From: a virus
Reading direction: 5' to 3' (one strand)
IMG/VR virus record: IMGVR_UViG_3300025617_001204
Coordinates: 1-26,749 of that record
DNA length: 26,749 nucleotides
Both the position numbers and the translations under genes were made by a program. The notes beneath the pieces were generated by a model, which did not search any database, was not told the DNA's origin, and saw only the letters and a program-made list of their open reading frames with translations. Shown in pieces: positions 6,205 through 15,700 of this stretch (positions within the stretch are counted from its first letter, which is position 1; every line of letters starts with the position of its first letter).

Positions 6205-6501
6205 ATGAATTTAATTTACATTACCCTCGGATTATTAATTTTACTAATAATAGTTAATATTACCGCAATTTACCTTACCAAAAAAGGGCTGACTAAAGAC
6301 GACAATAACAATATGATTCCAGACATTCTTGAGGAGAAGTTTTCTCAACTCAAAGACGAGGTTTCATTTAAAGTTGATCGAGTTGGAGAAGAGATGAAAG
6401 ACGTTGCAAAAGCGATCAAAGAAGTTGGAAGCCAGCTAGGCGATGTTCCAAAAGCTATCGTAACAAGTAAATCTAGATCTGGACGCAAGCCCAAAAAATA
6501 A
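6205..6501 (+). CDS. Small membrane protein: TM helix, Ca-type loop, coiled coil
   Basis: 98 residues. An N-terminal transmembrane helix (about 3-24, IYITLGLLILLIIVNITAIY) is followed by KDDNNNMIPDILEE. There Asp32, Asn34, Asn36 and Asp40 with Ile-Pro fit a thrombospondin-3 or dockerin-like Ca loop (D-x-[DN]-x-[DN]-x-I-P-D). The rest is an amphipathic charged helix (EEKFSQLKDEVSFKVDRVG, DVAKAIKEVGSQLGDV), probably a coiled coil, with a basic tail. It directly precedes the endolysin gene. An i-spanin-like role (membrane-anchored, coiled coil) is a guess from topology and position; no lipoprotein partner is visible. Confidence 0.75.
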   Translation: MNLIYITLGLLILLIIVNITAIYLTKKGLTKDDNNNMIPDILEEKFSQLKDEVSFKVDRVGEEMKDVAKAIKEVGSQLGDVPKAIVTSKSRSGRKPKK

Positions 6502-6507
6502 TCTTCA

Positions 6508-6966
6508 ATGAAAATAAGCGATCACATTTCTTTTAAAGAAGCAATTAGATCGAATACAGCTAAAAGACTAAACATAGATAATAGTCCGAATAGTTACCAG
6601 ATATCAAATATGGTGGGAACTGCTGTAAAAATCTTTGAACCTCTTCGAGAGTGGGTTGGAGGACCTGTTAAAATAAATAGCTTTTTTAGATGTGAAAAAT
6701 TGAATCGTGCTATTGGTGGAGCAAAACGCTCGCAGCATATGGAAGGAAGAGCTATGGACATAGATGACACATTTGGTCACAAAACCAATGCCGAGATGTT
6801 TCATTTCATTAAACACAATCTAAACTTTGATCAGTTGATATGGGAGTTTGGAAACGAAGAGAATCCAGACTGGATACACGTATCTTATGTTTCAGATGAC
6901 GAAAATAGAGGCAGATGCCTTATCGCTGAAAAAATAGATGGTAAAACTAAATATAGAACTATATGA
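6508..6966 (+). CDS. M15 family peptidase, probable endolysin
   Basis: 152 residues, a zinc D-Ala-D-Ala carboxypeptidase-like fold (peptidase M15A / M15_3 type) expected to cut peptidoglycan cross-bridges at lysis. Zn ligands are readable as His77 and Asp84 in SQHMEGRAMDID, and His124 in WIHVSY. Glu113 in FDQLIWEFG is the likely catalytic acid. The N-terminal ISFKEAIRSNTAKRLNIDN and INSFFRCEKLNRAIGGAKRS are also typical. Length fits stand-alone phage endolysins of this type. There is no signal peptide, so it needs a holin, and the next gene, overlapping by ATGA, supplies one. Confidence 0.93.
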   Translation: MKISDHISFKEAIRSNTAKRLNIDNSPNSYQISNMVGTAVKIFEPLREWVGGPVKINSFFRCEKLNRAIGGAKRSQHMEGRAMDIDDTFGHKTNAEMFHFIKHNLNFDQLIWEFGNEENPDWIHVSYVSDDENRGRCLIAEKIDGKTKYRTI

Positions 6967-7445
6967 GCGATCAGAAGCAACATAATGCTAAAAAACCGTT
7001 TAAAGACACTGGATTAGGCAAGATATTGCTTGGAATTTTACCTGGAGTTGTAAAAGGGGCTTCTAAGTTTTTGCCAGACTCAGGGATTACTGGAATTATA
7101 AAAAACCTTATAGACAATGACCCAGACATGTCTGATGAGGAAAAAGCTGCTGCTCACGACCAGTTGGTCCAGCTTTACAAGTTAGAGGTGGAAGATAGAG
7201 ACTCTGCTAGAAAGAGAGAAGCTGCTATAATTAATTCTGGAGGAAAAGACTGGATGATGTCTTTGACTGGTATAGTTGGACTATCTGCATTTGCTTTTTT
7301 AGTCTACACTGTTGTAACTACAAATGTCCCAGAAAGTAATAAAGAAATTTTTATTCATATGATCGGTATCGTTGAAGGCGTTGCTCTGAGCATTTTTGGA
7401 TACTATTTCGGTTCTGCTGTAAAGAAGGACAATAAGAGCGACTAA
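6963..7445 (+). CDS. 3TM-type holin
   Basis: 160 residues. The N-terminal third is a possibly amphipathic segment (GLGKILLGILPGVVKGASKF). Then come an acidic helix (DMSDEEKAAAHDQLVQLYKL), the charged EVEDRDSARKREAAI, a transmembrane helix at about 98-118 (WMMSLTGIVGLSAFAFLVYT), the short loop NVPESNKEI, and a second at about 129-151 ending GYYFGSAVKK. The ExEDRxSAR...W...YYFGSS pattern resembles the GTA/phage 3TM holin family (Pfam Holin_3TM, by memory). Translation is coupled to the endolysin. It should form the inner-membrane lesion that releases the M15 enzyme. Confidence 0.82.
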   Translation: MSDQKQHNAKKPFKDTGLGKILLGILPGVVKGASKFLPDSGITGIIKNLIDNDPDMSDEEKAAAHDQLVQLYKLEVEDRDSARKREAAIINSGGKDWMMSLTGIVGLSAFAFLVYTVVTTNVPESNKEIFIHMIGIVEGVALSIFGYYFGSAVKKDNKSD

Positions 7446-7482
7446 AGCACCATAGGTCAAATAAGTGTGTCCTGTTATTTTG

Positions 7483-7490
7483 TAAATTTG
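7483..7490 (+). promoter_or_regulatory. Putative Bacteroidota -7 promoter box before the fibre genes
   Basis: TAAATTTG fits TAnnTTTG and sits 13 bases before the ATG at 7504, in a 58-base gap after the holin gene. The surrounding TTTTGTAAATTTGCA resembles the box at 3243. No good -33 TTG is seen. If used, the leader would be only about 6-8 bases long. Confidence 0.55.
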
Positions 7491-7503
7491 CATAAAAAGC
7501 AAG

Positions 7504-10128
7504 ATGGCAAGAATATCTACTTACGCTCTCGATACTACCCCTAGTTTAACCGACCTCTGGATCGGAACCGATTCTGCTACGCAGCAAACAAAGAACTTCA
7601 GCGTAGACAGTATTGTTAATCTATTAAATGATAATTCATTAATAGATCAGTTCGATGGAGTTATCTACGAGTTTAAGACACTAGGATCTGAGCCACAACC
7701 TTCTGGAATATTAAACTTTTCTGGTCAAAACTCATTACCCACATCTGTAAATGTTGTCACGACAATATATCTTAGTAAGATTAGTGGATCTGGAGATGTT
7801 GTAACTCAATACATACAGGCATTTGATCAGCACTACATTAAAATAAACCAACAGGGGAATTTAAACGTATACGGTGTTTACCAGGTTAACTCTGTAGAAA
7901 ACCATGATTCCAACTATCTTTTACTACAGGTAAACTTCATAGAAGGAAACGGCACTTTCCTGCCAAGCGAGAGATTTTTTGTATCGAACTACCAGTCTGT
8001 AATAGACAAGGATTTTAGTGACGACTCTGTAACTGAATTTGGAGATGTTACTAGTGCTGGTTCTGGAAAGATCATAACCGATCAAGAAAGAACAAACTAT
8101 AACGAAATCCATACAAATGGTCTTCGTCATTCTGATGTAATAGATAGTTTGATTTCTACTGGCTCAGACGTGCCTTTATCCGCAAATCAAGGAAAGATAC
8201 TAAAGGGATACATAGACACGATAAACACGCTCTTATTAAGCGATAACGTTAATCTAGACTCACTACAGGAAGTCGTAGACTTCATTGAGTTAAATAGAGA
8301 TACTCTTGAGTCATTAACCATATCTAGCATTGCTGGTCTTGAAAGCGCATTAAATGGAAAAGTGGACAAGATTGTTGGAAAGCAACTTTCTCAAGAAGAC
8401 TTTACTACAATATTAAAAACTAAGCTAGACGGAATTGCTGATGGAGCAGAAGTAAACGTTCAAGCAAACTGGGCTGAATCGATAATCACCAACGATGCTT
8501 ATATTAAAAATAAGCCAACAGACGTAACTGATTTGTCTATTCATAATGCTACAGAGCTAAATGATATAAACAGCTCTGGCTCTGGATACATAATCACAAA
8601 TGCTGAAAGATCTAGAATAGAGGATGATTTAGTAGAAAAGACTCAGACGGTTACTGTTACTGGAACTGCCTCTGAAATTACTGTTTCTCCTAACACACCT
8701 CAAACATTAGACTCTAACATATCATTTAACGTAGGTCTTCCTGAGGACGTTACAGTTTCAAATGATTTGACTGTAGGTAACAACGTAGACGCTACAGGAA
8801 ATGTTACTGCAACAGGAGACGTTATTGGGGATGATTTGATTGCTCAAAACGTAATTAAAATCAACAACCCTCAAGCTACTTCGCCAGCGATAGATAATGG
8901 TATATACATAAAACAGGAAGGTGATCATGACGAAATGCACTTCGTGTACCATAACCACGATCTTAGTTTGTCTACTATTACAGAAGAACTTACATCGGGG
9001 ATACTCTATGGAGGAGAATTAAGCAAAGCTAATGACACTCAATTCACGATACAGGCAGGTAAGGGTATTATTGTAAATTTAAATAAAACAATTGCATCTG
9101 AGCCTCATCCTGAGATTATTTACGTTGAGTGGAATACTCAGACCATAGATGTTTTTAATTTAGATTCGTTAGATACGCATCAATTAAATTCTTGGATTTA
9201 CATTGATGATAGTGGAATTATCAATCAGCAATCAAATCCATTCACAGACGCACAATATCAAAGTAAAATAACTATAGGATCTGCAATTCATTCAGAAGGA
9301 GTTTTGAGGTTTGCTAGAACATTTCCTAAGACGGCTTATAGTAATTCAGATCAGTTTAATTCTTTTATTAGAATGTTTGGTCCTATCAAGAGATCGGGTC
9401 ATAAGATAACTGCAAATGGAATTAACCTCTCTTTAAATAGAGCTTCTGGGGTGTCTTTTGCTTTAGGAAGAAATTACACTGCAAATCCTAATTTTCCTTC
9501 AAATATTATTGACGGAGCCAAAACCCTAGCTACTATACATAGATATTATACGGATGGAGCTGGAGACTTTATTAGGGATGACGGTCCATTAGGACAGGGA
9601 TACACTGTTATGGATCCAACTAAGTTTGATAATGGATCTGGAACCTTAGCTAATATGCCTAACAATAAATACTCTATACAGAGGGTTTATTTTTTTCCAT
9701 CAACACCAGACCTACTTATAGTTTATTACGGAAGAAACTACTACGCCAACAAGGAAGTTGCTGAAAAAAGTATATTTCTAGAAGAATTTTCTGAAGCCAG
9801 CAATACGGCTGAACAAGCGATTCATGTTGCTACAATAGTAGTTAAAAAAGAGGCTGTTGATTTAAGCGCAGCTACCGACTCTCACATATATCAAGCAGGA
9901 TTGTTTAGAAACCTTTCTGCTAGTTTTTCTGGAGGAGTGGATGTTAACGCTGGTATTAATGATTTATCAGACGTATCAATTAACTCTCCGCAGGAAGGTC
10001 AGTCGTTGACTTACAATGCCGTAGATGGTGTTTGGACCAACGCAGCTGGAGGTGGAGGAGACTCAGCGAAAGAGGCGACATACCACTTGGTAGGTCTGTC
10101 GGATATGTATTATGCACAAAACTTATAA
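7504..10128 (+). CDS. Tail fibre / adhesin protein, 874 residues
   Basis: The N-terminus MARISTYALDTTPSLTDLWI / GTDSATQQTKNFSVDSIVNL is a common virion-attachment start in Bacteroidota phage fibre genes. Residues about 180-190 read FGDVTSAGSGKIITDQERTN, and a related SGSGYIITNAERSRI occurs near 360. A helical middle contains PLSANQGKILK and the classic fibre motif KLDGIADGAEVNVQANW at 307-323, then IKNKPTDV. A beta-helical Thr/Val/Asn-rich part follows (DVTVSNDLTVGNNVDATGN). The C-terminal part is a globular beta domain, with DLSDVSINSPQEGQSLTYN near residue 820 and a Gly-rich turn. It would be a trimeric fibre binding the host surface. First gene of the fibre module, behind a promoter box. 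Confidence 0.85.
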   Translation: MARISTYALDTTPSLTDLWIGTDSATQQTKNFSVDSIVNLLNDNSLIDQFDGVIYEFKTLGSEPQPSGILNFSGQNSLPTSVNVVTTIYLSKISGSGDVVTQYIQAFDQHYIKINQQGNLNVYGVYQVNSVENHDSNYLLLQVNFIEGNGTFLPSERFFVSNYQSVIDKDFSDDSVTEFGDVTSAGSGKIITDQERTNYNEIHTNGLRHSDVIDSLISTGSDVPLSANQGKILKGYIDTINTLLLSDNVNLDSLQEVVDFIELNRDTLESLTISSIAGLESALNGKVDKIVGKQLSQEDFTTILKTKLDGIADGAEVNVQANWAESIITNDAYIKNKPTDVTDLSIHNATELNDINSSGSGYIITNAERSRIEDDLVEKTQTVTVTGTASEITVSPNTPQTLDSNISFNVGLPEDVTVSNDLTVGNNVDATGNVTATGDVIGDDLIAQNVIKINNPQATSPAIDNGIYIKQEGDHDEMHFVYHNHDLSLSTITEELTSGILYGGELSKANDTQFTIQAGKGIIVNLNKTIASEPHPEIIYVEWNTQTIDVFNLDSLDTHQLNSWIYIDDSGIINQQSNPFTDAQYQSKITIGSAIHSEGVLRFARTFPKTAYSNSDQFNSFIRMFGPIKRSGHKITANGINLSLNRASGVSFALGRNYTANPNFPSNIIDGAKTLATIHRYYTDGAGDFIRDDGPLGQGYTVMDPTKFDNGSGTLANMPNNKYSIQRVYFFPSTPDLLIVYYGRNYYANKEVAEKSIFLEEFSEASNTAEQAIHVATIVVKKEAVDLSAATDSHIYQAGLFRNLSASFSGGVDVNAGINDLSDVSINSPQEGQSLTYNAVDGVWTNAAGGGGDSAKEATYHLVGLSDMYYAQNL

Positions 10129-10140
10129 CAATATATTTAT

Positions 10141-10148
10141 TAAATTTG
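10141..10148 (+). promoter_or_regulatory. Putative Bacteroidota -7 promoter box before the second fibre gene
   Basis: TAAATTTG, 16 bases before the ATG at 10165, in the 36-base gap after the first fibre gene. The A-rich tract AAAAAATAAAAAAAG between box and ATG resembles other translation starts here. The -33 region is weak. Confidence 0.5.
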
Positions 10149-10164
10149 TAAAAAATAAAAAAAG

Positions 10165-12267
10165 ATGGCAAATTCTATAACCTTAAGTCAAAGTTTAGTT
10201 GACGATATTGCACAGAAGATAACCGATGGAACAGCTACGGCTGAACAGGTTGTTCTGTATACCAAAGGTCTTAATCAACTACAAACAGGAAATGATTTTC
10301 AATCAGTCGTAATTGGACTGTCTCAATCCGCAGTTGATGCAATTGATTCTGCAAACGCACAATTTCAAGAAGATTCGCAAACAGCCTTAAATACTTTTAG
10401 TCAGACTGCAACAAACATTGACACATCTGCGAGCAACGCTGTATCTGCCATCAATACAGCAAAAGACACTTTAGTTGCTACAGATGCTGAGCTAACCACA
10501 GCAATAGATGCTCTTCCTAATGATACTGCAATAACAAAAATAGTAGAAGATTCTAAGAGATCAGTTTATTCGGAACAAATGCCGCACTGGGACGGTGTTC
10601 ACCATTTGCCTAGATATTTTAAAGGATATGGAACGACTGAGTCTGAAGGGTTTAAAGATTTAATTCACCCATACGATGGACCTGCTTACCTGGAGTATAT
10701 TGAAATGAATACAACTAGTGGTGTATGGAGACTTAAAAGCCATAGACACGAAGTATTAGACGAAATCCCAGTATTATATACTTCAAGTACTTATGATACC
10801 GCTGCAGGAACAGCATATGTTTATGGCGATAAAACGGTTTACAGAGGTTATTATGACCTAGACAGCACGCATAATTATTGGATGGTAGATATAAATGACA
10901 GTCCAGGGTCATCCTCAGGTCAATGGCCTGCAATGACTTCTATTTATGGACCTAATGGCCAAAGTAGATATATGCAGTCTGGATGGGCATGGAGAGGTAT
11001 GAGACCTGGATTTATAAGAACATCCAACGAAACAGGGGGTAATGAAAACAGAACGTCTTCAATGTTTGCGGCTGTAATAGTGGGAACTTACAAAAAAGAT
11101 TTTTGTATAAACAGACCTGGTTATTCTCATGAGGTTTACCTTTCATCATCCATGAACCCTCAGTATGCTCAAAATAGTTATAACAACAGACCAGAGTGGG
11201 AGCAAGGTTTGGATAGAGGAGGAATGAGAGTTGGTGAGTTAAATCAATCAGACCTATATGATTGGAATGGAACAAAAAACCTTGGAGGATCAAGTACAAT
11301 AGGAGATTTCCTTTATCATGAGCGTTTTTCGTTTAATAGCTTCCAAAGCACAGGAATGGGTAATATCTCTTACAACATGAACACTAATAAGTTTATGTAT
11401 ATGGATATTAATACTTCTGCTCCATACGATAGAAAACCAAAGCTAATGACGGTTGATTCTACATTTAATTTAAGAGATGTTTCTCTAGGAAAGACAGCAA
11501 CAGGAGCTGACCTTTATGACCCAGTCGCTTCTGGGAAAATGACTATTGAGATTGATAGTGAATTAGATTTAAGAGGAGAAGCTGATGCTATAACTTCATT
11601 GGCTCGTGTAGATGATTATGATGAGCATGGAGGGCAAGTAGTTCTTTGTGACAACGACACTATTGTTAATGTTTGGGCTTACACAACTGGAACCAATAAA
11701 ATTAGAGCCGTAAGGGCAGTTAAAAACGGAACGAACGATGAGTACATTTTTGATCAAAAATGGGATAGAACCTTGCAATCTTATCAGCAAGACACTTCTT
11801 ACTACGGAGTAACAAACGTAGTTACAAACGATGGTAGATATGCAGTTTTATACACTCATGATTACTATTACGGAGGAGGTATCAATGGATTTATAGTTAG
11901 GGTTTCGGATGGTGCATTATTGCAGTTTGAGCTTCACAATACTGGTACTGGTATACATTTAATTCCATTAAAACATGATCTTATAGGGTTCCACAGAAAT
12001 AGAGGTAACTCCTGGAAGTTTGATATTAGTATGGATTATTTATTTGCAACATACACTGATGGGACAAACATATCAAGTGAAATAGAGATTGGTACACAAT
12101 ACAGAGAAAATTGGTTCAGTAAAGCAGAACATCATTGGGATTTTAGAAGACGCAGAACAAGTACGCAGTTCAACATATATAATCCATATAACTATTTAAT
12201 GGAATACTATAATACTGACGGAACAAGAAAGTCTCAGTATGATAAAAATTTAAACCTAATACCATAA
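10165..12267 (+). CDS. Tail fibre / host-recognition protein, 700 residues
   Basis: The N-terminal 150 residues are helical: SQSLVDDIAQKITDGTATAE, QVVLYTKGLNQLQTGNDFQS, then Ala/Asp/Thr-rich heptad-like text (TALNTFSQTATNIDTSASNA) that could form a trimeric coiled coil. The rest is a large beta-rich domain full of Tyr, Trp, Gly and Asn (GYYDLDSTHNYWMVDIND, MQSGWAWRGMRPGFIRTSNE, YTHDYYYGGGINGFIVRVSD), consistent with a receptor-binding or carbohydrate-binding head. The N-terminal block resembles the start of fibre genes in other marine phages. No enzymatic motif is visible. The gene ends 6 bases before the next. Confidence 0.75.
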   Translation: MANSITLSQSLVDDIAQKITDGTATAEQVVLYTKGLNQLQTGNDFQSVVIGLSQSAVDAIDSANAQFQEDSQTALNTFSQTATNIDTSASNAVSAINTAKDTLVATDAELTTAIDALPNDTAITKIVEDSKRSVYSEQMPHWDGVHHLPRYFKGYGTTESEGFKDLIHPYDGPAYLEYIEMNTTSGVWRLKSHRHEVLDEIPVLYTSSTYDTAAGTAYVYGDKTVYRGYYDLDSTHNYWMVDINDSPGSSSGQWPAMTSIYGPNGQSRYMQSGWAWRGMRPGFIRTSNETGGNENRTSSMFAAVIVGTYKKDFCINRPGYSHEVYLSSSMNPQYAQNSYNNRPEWEQGLDRGGMRVGELNQSDLYDWNGTKNLGGSSTIGDFLYHERFSFNSFQSTGMGNISYNMNTNKFMYMDINTSAPYDRKPKLMTVDSTFNLRDVSLGKTATGADLYDPVASGKMTIEIDSELDLRGEADAITSLARVDDYDEHGGQVVLCDNDTIVNVWAYTTGTNKIRAVRAVKNGTNDEYIFDQKWDRTLQSYQQDTSYYGVTNVVTNDGRYAVLYTHDYYYGGGINGFIVRVSDGALLQFELHNTGTGIHLIPLKHDLIGFHRNRGNSWKFDISMDYLFATYTDGTNISSEIEIGTQYRENWFSKAEHHWDFRRRRTSTQFNIYNPYNYLMEYYNTDGTRKSQYDKNLNLIP

Positions 12268-12273
12268 TAAACT

Positions 12274-12759
12274 ATGAAACTATTATATAAAGATCTTAAC
12301 GTAGTTTTAGCCGTTATAAACGAAAACGAACCAGCATATGCTATCTTAGACGGAAATGATTTATGCGAAAAAGTAGCTAATAATGTGAGCGTGAATGTGG
12401 GTGACTGGAAACAGGAAGGACAGCCAGCAAGAGCTATAACAGATAGTGAGTGGAAAAGTTATTTAGGAACAAACACACATTTAACAAAGGAAGTGATGCT
12501 TTCTAACTCAGGATCAGCTATTGAAGAAAAGCTAATCGATGCTTCAGAAGAAATAACAACTTATTGGAGCTCAATAGATATGCATCAATCAGTACCGCTA
12601 GATGAAACTTGCTTGTTACTTTCTTTATTTGATGACATGGAAAAATACCAATATTTTGGCATTGTAAGCGTAGAGTCACTCAAAAGCGGTAACCCTGTTT
12701 TAGTAAAAGCTCTAGAAGCACCAGAAACAACCACAACTACCGAAGCACCTGCTGAATAG
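12274..12759 (+). CDS. Unknown 161-residue protein with Thr-rich tail, fibre module
   Basis: An alpha/beta protein of unknown family. The N-terminal third looks like beta strands (LLYKDLNVVLAVINENEPAY), followed by a helical, acidic middle and a Leu-rich CLLLSLFDDMEKYQYFGIVS. It ends EAPETTTTTEAPAE, the same poly-Thr-Ala-Pro style used between the domains of the large protein downstream. It may be a fibre chaperone, connector or collar component. The shared tail suggests that it once continued into, or exchanged segments with, the neighbouring fibre gene. No transmembrane segment is evident. Confidence 0.7.
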   Translation: MKLLYKDLNVVLAVINENEPAYAILDGNDLCEKVANNVSVNVGDWKQEGQPARAITDSEWKSYLGTNTHLTKEVMLSNSGSAIEEKLIDASEEITTYWSSIDMHQSVPLDETCLLLSLFDDMEKYQYFGIVSVESLKSGNPVLVKALEAPETTTTTEAPAE

Positions 12760-12784
12760 TAGAAACCTAATAAAATAAAAAGGC

Positions 12785-15700
12785 ATGGCAAGCAGTCTAT
12801 CAGATAAGGCTATATTTATATACGATACATTCTTTAGTGCGGATATCACACAAGGGCAGCTTGATTCCCAAATAAAACAATCTTCTCTTTTTAGGATTGC
12901 ATTCGAAGAGGTTATATCTTATCCGAATCTTTTAGATCAAATGAAAGCTCACGACAGGTACGATGAGCTTATTGGTATTAATACCGAAGCGTATCAAATG
13001 ATATCTGATAATGCTACAAGAGAAGAGAATTCGCAGCTTGAAGCAAATGCATTTATATTTATCACAAACGAAGAAAATAGTGCTTCTGATTTTGGTAACT
13101 TTTTAAATACAGTATCTGGTCATATTGGTTTTGGTAAAATTATTAATAACCCAAGAACAGCCTATGAAATTGCATCTAATGCTCATGCAGTAGATCTAAT
13201 TTTAGGAAACGATGAAGCTGTTGCTGCTCTTTTAAATGCACCCAATGGGTTAACTGCTTTTGGGAAAGATGCTACATCAGCACAAAAAATATTTTCACAA
13301 GACGAGATCTTCAAGTCGCTAAGGTCGTCTCTTAGATTTAATCAATACCAAGTTTTACCAAGTCAGCCAGATAATGTGGCTCATAGGGTAAGATATGTTG
13401 GTGGTAAGTATATTATAGTAGACGACAATAACAATTATATTATGGTCAGCGATGATATGTATAATTGGACAAAAGTTTTTCACCCAGGATTGCTTGCCTT
13501 TAGAGCTGATGCAAGGGCAGATTGCATTGGATACGATCCCATTAACAAAGCATGGTTTTTCCACACAAGGGTAGCCAATCAGCCTCCAGTATACACGAAA
13601 GATTTTGTTAACTGGAATAATGTGTCTGGTACTTTTGGTAATAGTTACGGTACCACTATGGCTTATTTTGGTGGGAAGATATGGTGTAATTTTAGAAGTG
13701 CAGCAAATGCCACTAAAATAGGTTTCATTTCCTTGTCAGAGGGACAAGAAAGTTACAGCATCACTGAATTAGCTGTACAACCAGGATGGCTTGGGTCTTA
13801 CGGTGTTTCACCAGAATTTAGTGGTCAGGATGGAGACTATCCCTATATGATGTGGACGGACGGAGGCTATCAAGGTTCTTACATAGATAAGTACGGAATT
13901 TATAATAACAGGACGAATTCACAAGGAAACAGCTCCTGGTTTTATCTTTTTGATTCAACTTCTACAGGTTCAAGGGGACAAAGATCTTTGACATATGCTA
14001 ACGAAAACTTTTACGTATCTTATTACTATTCTGCTTCTAGTGACACCAGAATTGGTTTGTCAAAGTTCACTTTTACAGAAGAAGATTTTGAGTCAGGAGA
14101 TAACAATAATTCTACTAGCGTAGGAAGGGCTGTAAGCTATTGGTATCATTACGAGGGAACGACTGTAGTAGATGTTATATATAAGAACGGAGTTTATATA
14201 GCCTCTTACCCTAGCGGATATGCAACCAGTTTAAATGGTGTGGTCTGGGATAAGCAATTATTTGATGTGACCTATGAATTTAGAATCACAGATGTAGACG
14301 AAAGAGGTTTTGTAGGATGGGTTCCAGGAACAGATTTTGTTTTATCAAGCTACGATGCAACAGTATCTTCTGATTTAACAACGACAACTACAACTACTAC
14401 AACTACAGCGCCACAAAACCTACCTGAAGGAGTAACAGAGCTTGAATGCTTGATTGATACGACCGATGCTAGTGTTTTGGAATACAACGGAACTAAGATG
14501 GTTTTTAATAACAAGGACTATTATGAAAACACAAATTACGTTGTAACCACTGGTCAGTATAAAATATTGAATGTGCCAGAAGAGTATCCAATAGCTGTTC
14601 TTAACTATGGAAAATCACAAAACATAACTTACACAGGTGATATAAACAAAAAACACTTTAGTAAAGTTGTGGGGACTGACGCAGATCATGTATATGATTT
14701 TTTCTACGGTGACGTAACTATAAATGTAAAGGGCAACTTTGAACGTATTAGCTTATATTATTACAAGAAGCCTGGATTTACAGGATATTTAGGTATGGAA
14801 AAGATCCTTGTTCATCAAGACTATCTTTCAAATGGAGGCACAACTGCTGCTAATGACACCAGCAAAGTCTCTGATACTTCAATATATGCTGCGTCTGTCA
14901 GAAATTTTGACTGCGTAGGAAACGAAGCATTAGAGAAAACGGATTTAGTTAATATTGTATATACTACAACTACAACTACAGCTACTCCTTCTTACACAGA
15001 GATAATACCTCCAACAACAACTACTACTACTGCTGCTCCTGATTATGGGGATGAAAACTATACCACAGGAATTTCATTGATACCAGGAACGGAATATAGT
15101 ATTACTTTGGATGGACCAATTGCCGATAAGTTGGCTATTGACGGAACGACATTCGAGGATGCTGCAGCAGCAGGAAATAGATATGTATTAGGTGTTGGAA
15201 CATATATTTTCAATGTTGAGGCAGATTTGCCTATAGCCTTTGAAAACGCAACATCATCAGGCTATTTTGGACCACAACATTCTAACGTAAGTTATACAGG
15301 TGATTTTTATAAAAGATCTTCTAAAGGAATAAATGACGTTACTTATCATTTTTATCACGGTGAAGTAATACTTATAGTAGACCAGCCTTTCGTAACATTA
15401 AACTTGGTTACATTCGACACTGCTTATTCACCAGCCAACAATGCTTTTAGTTGGGATAGAAGCACAACCACAACAACTACATTGGCTCCAGCAACAACAA
15501 CCACTACAGATCCACAAACTCAGTATACTAGATGTTTGATTGAAGATGTGACAGTTACAGAATCTGCAGGAAACTATCTTTTTAATTCAGCTCCCTACGA
15601 AACAAATACAAAGTTGGGTATGAATACTGGTGTTTACATTTTTAGAGGCGTTCCTCAGACACACCCTATTGCATTTTTAAACTATGGAAAATGGAATAGC

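Noticed and set aside
12585-12791. Minus-strand ORF at the end of the 161-residue gene
   Set aside because: It is another Thr-codon antisense artefact (poly-Val), with no start context.
14378-14411. ACN repeats considered as CRISPR or microsatellite
   Set aside because: There are no spacers, the reading frame is preserved and codons vary, so these are protein linkers.
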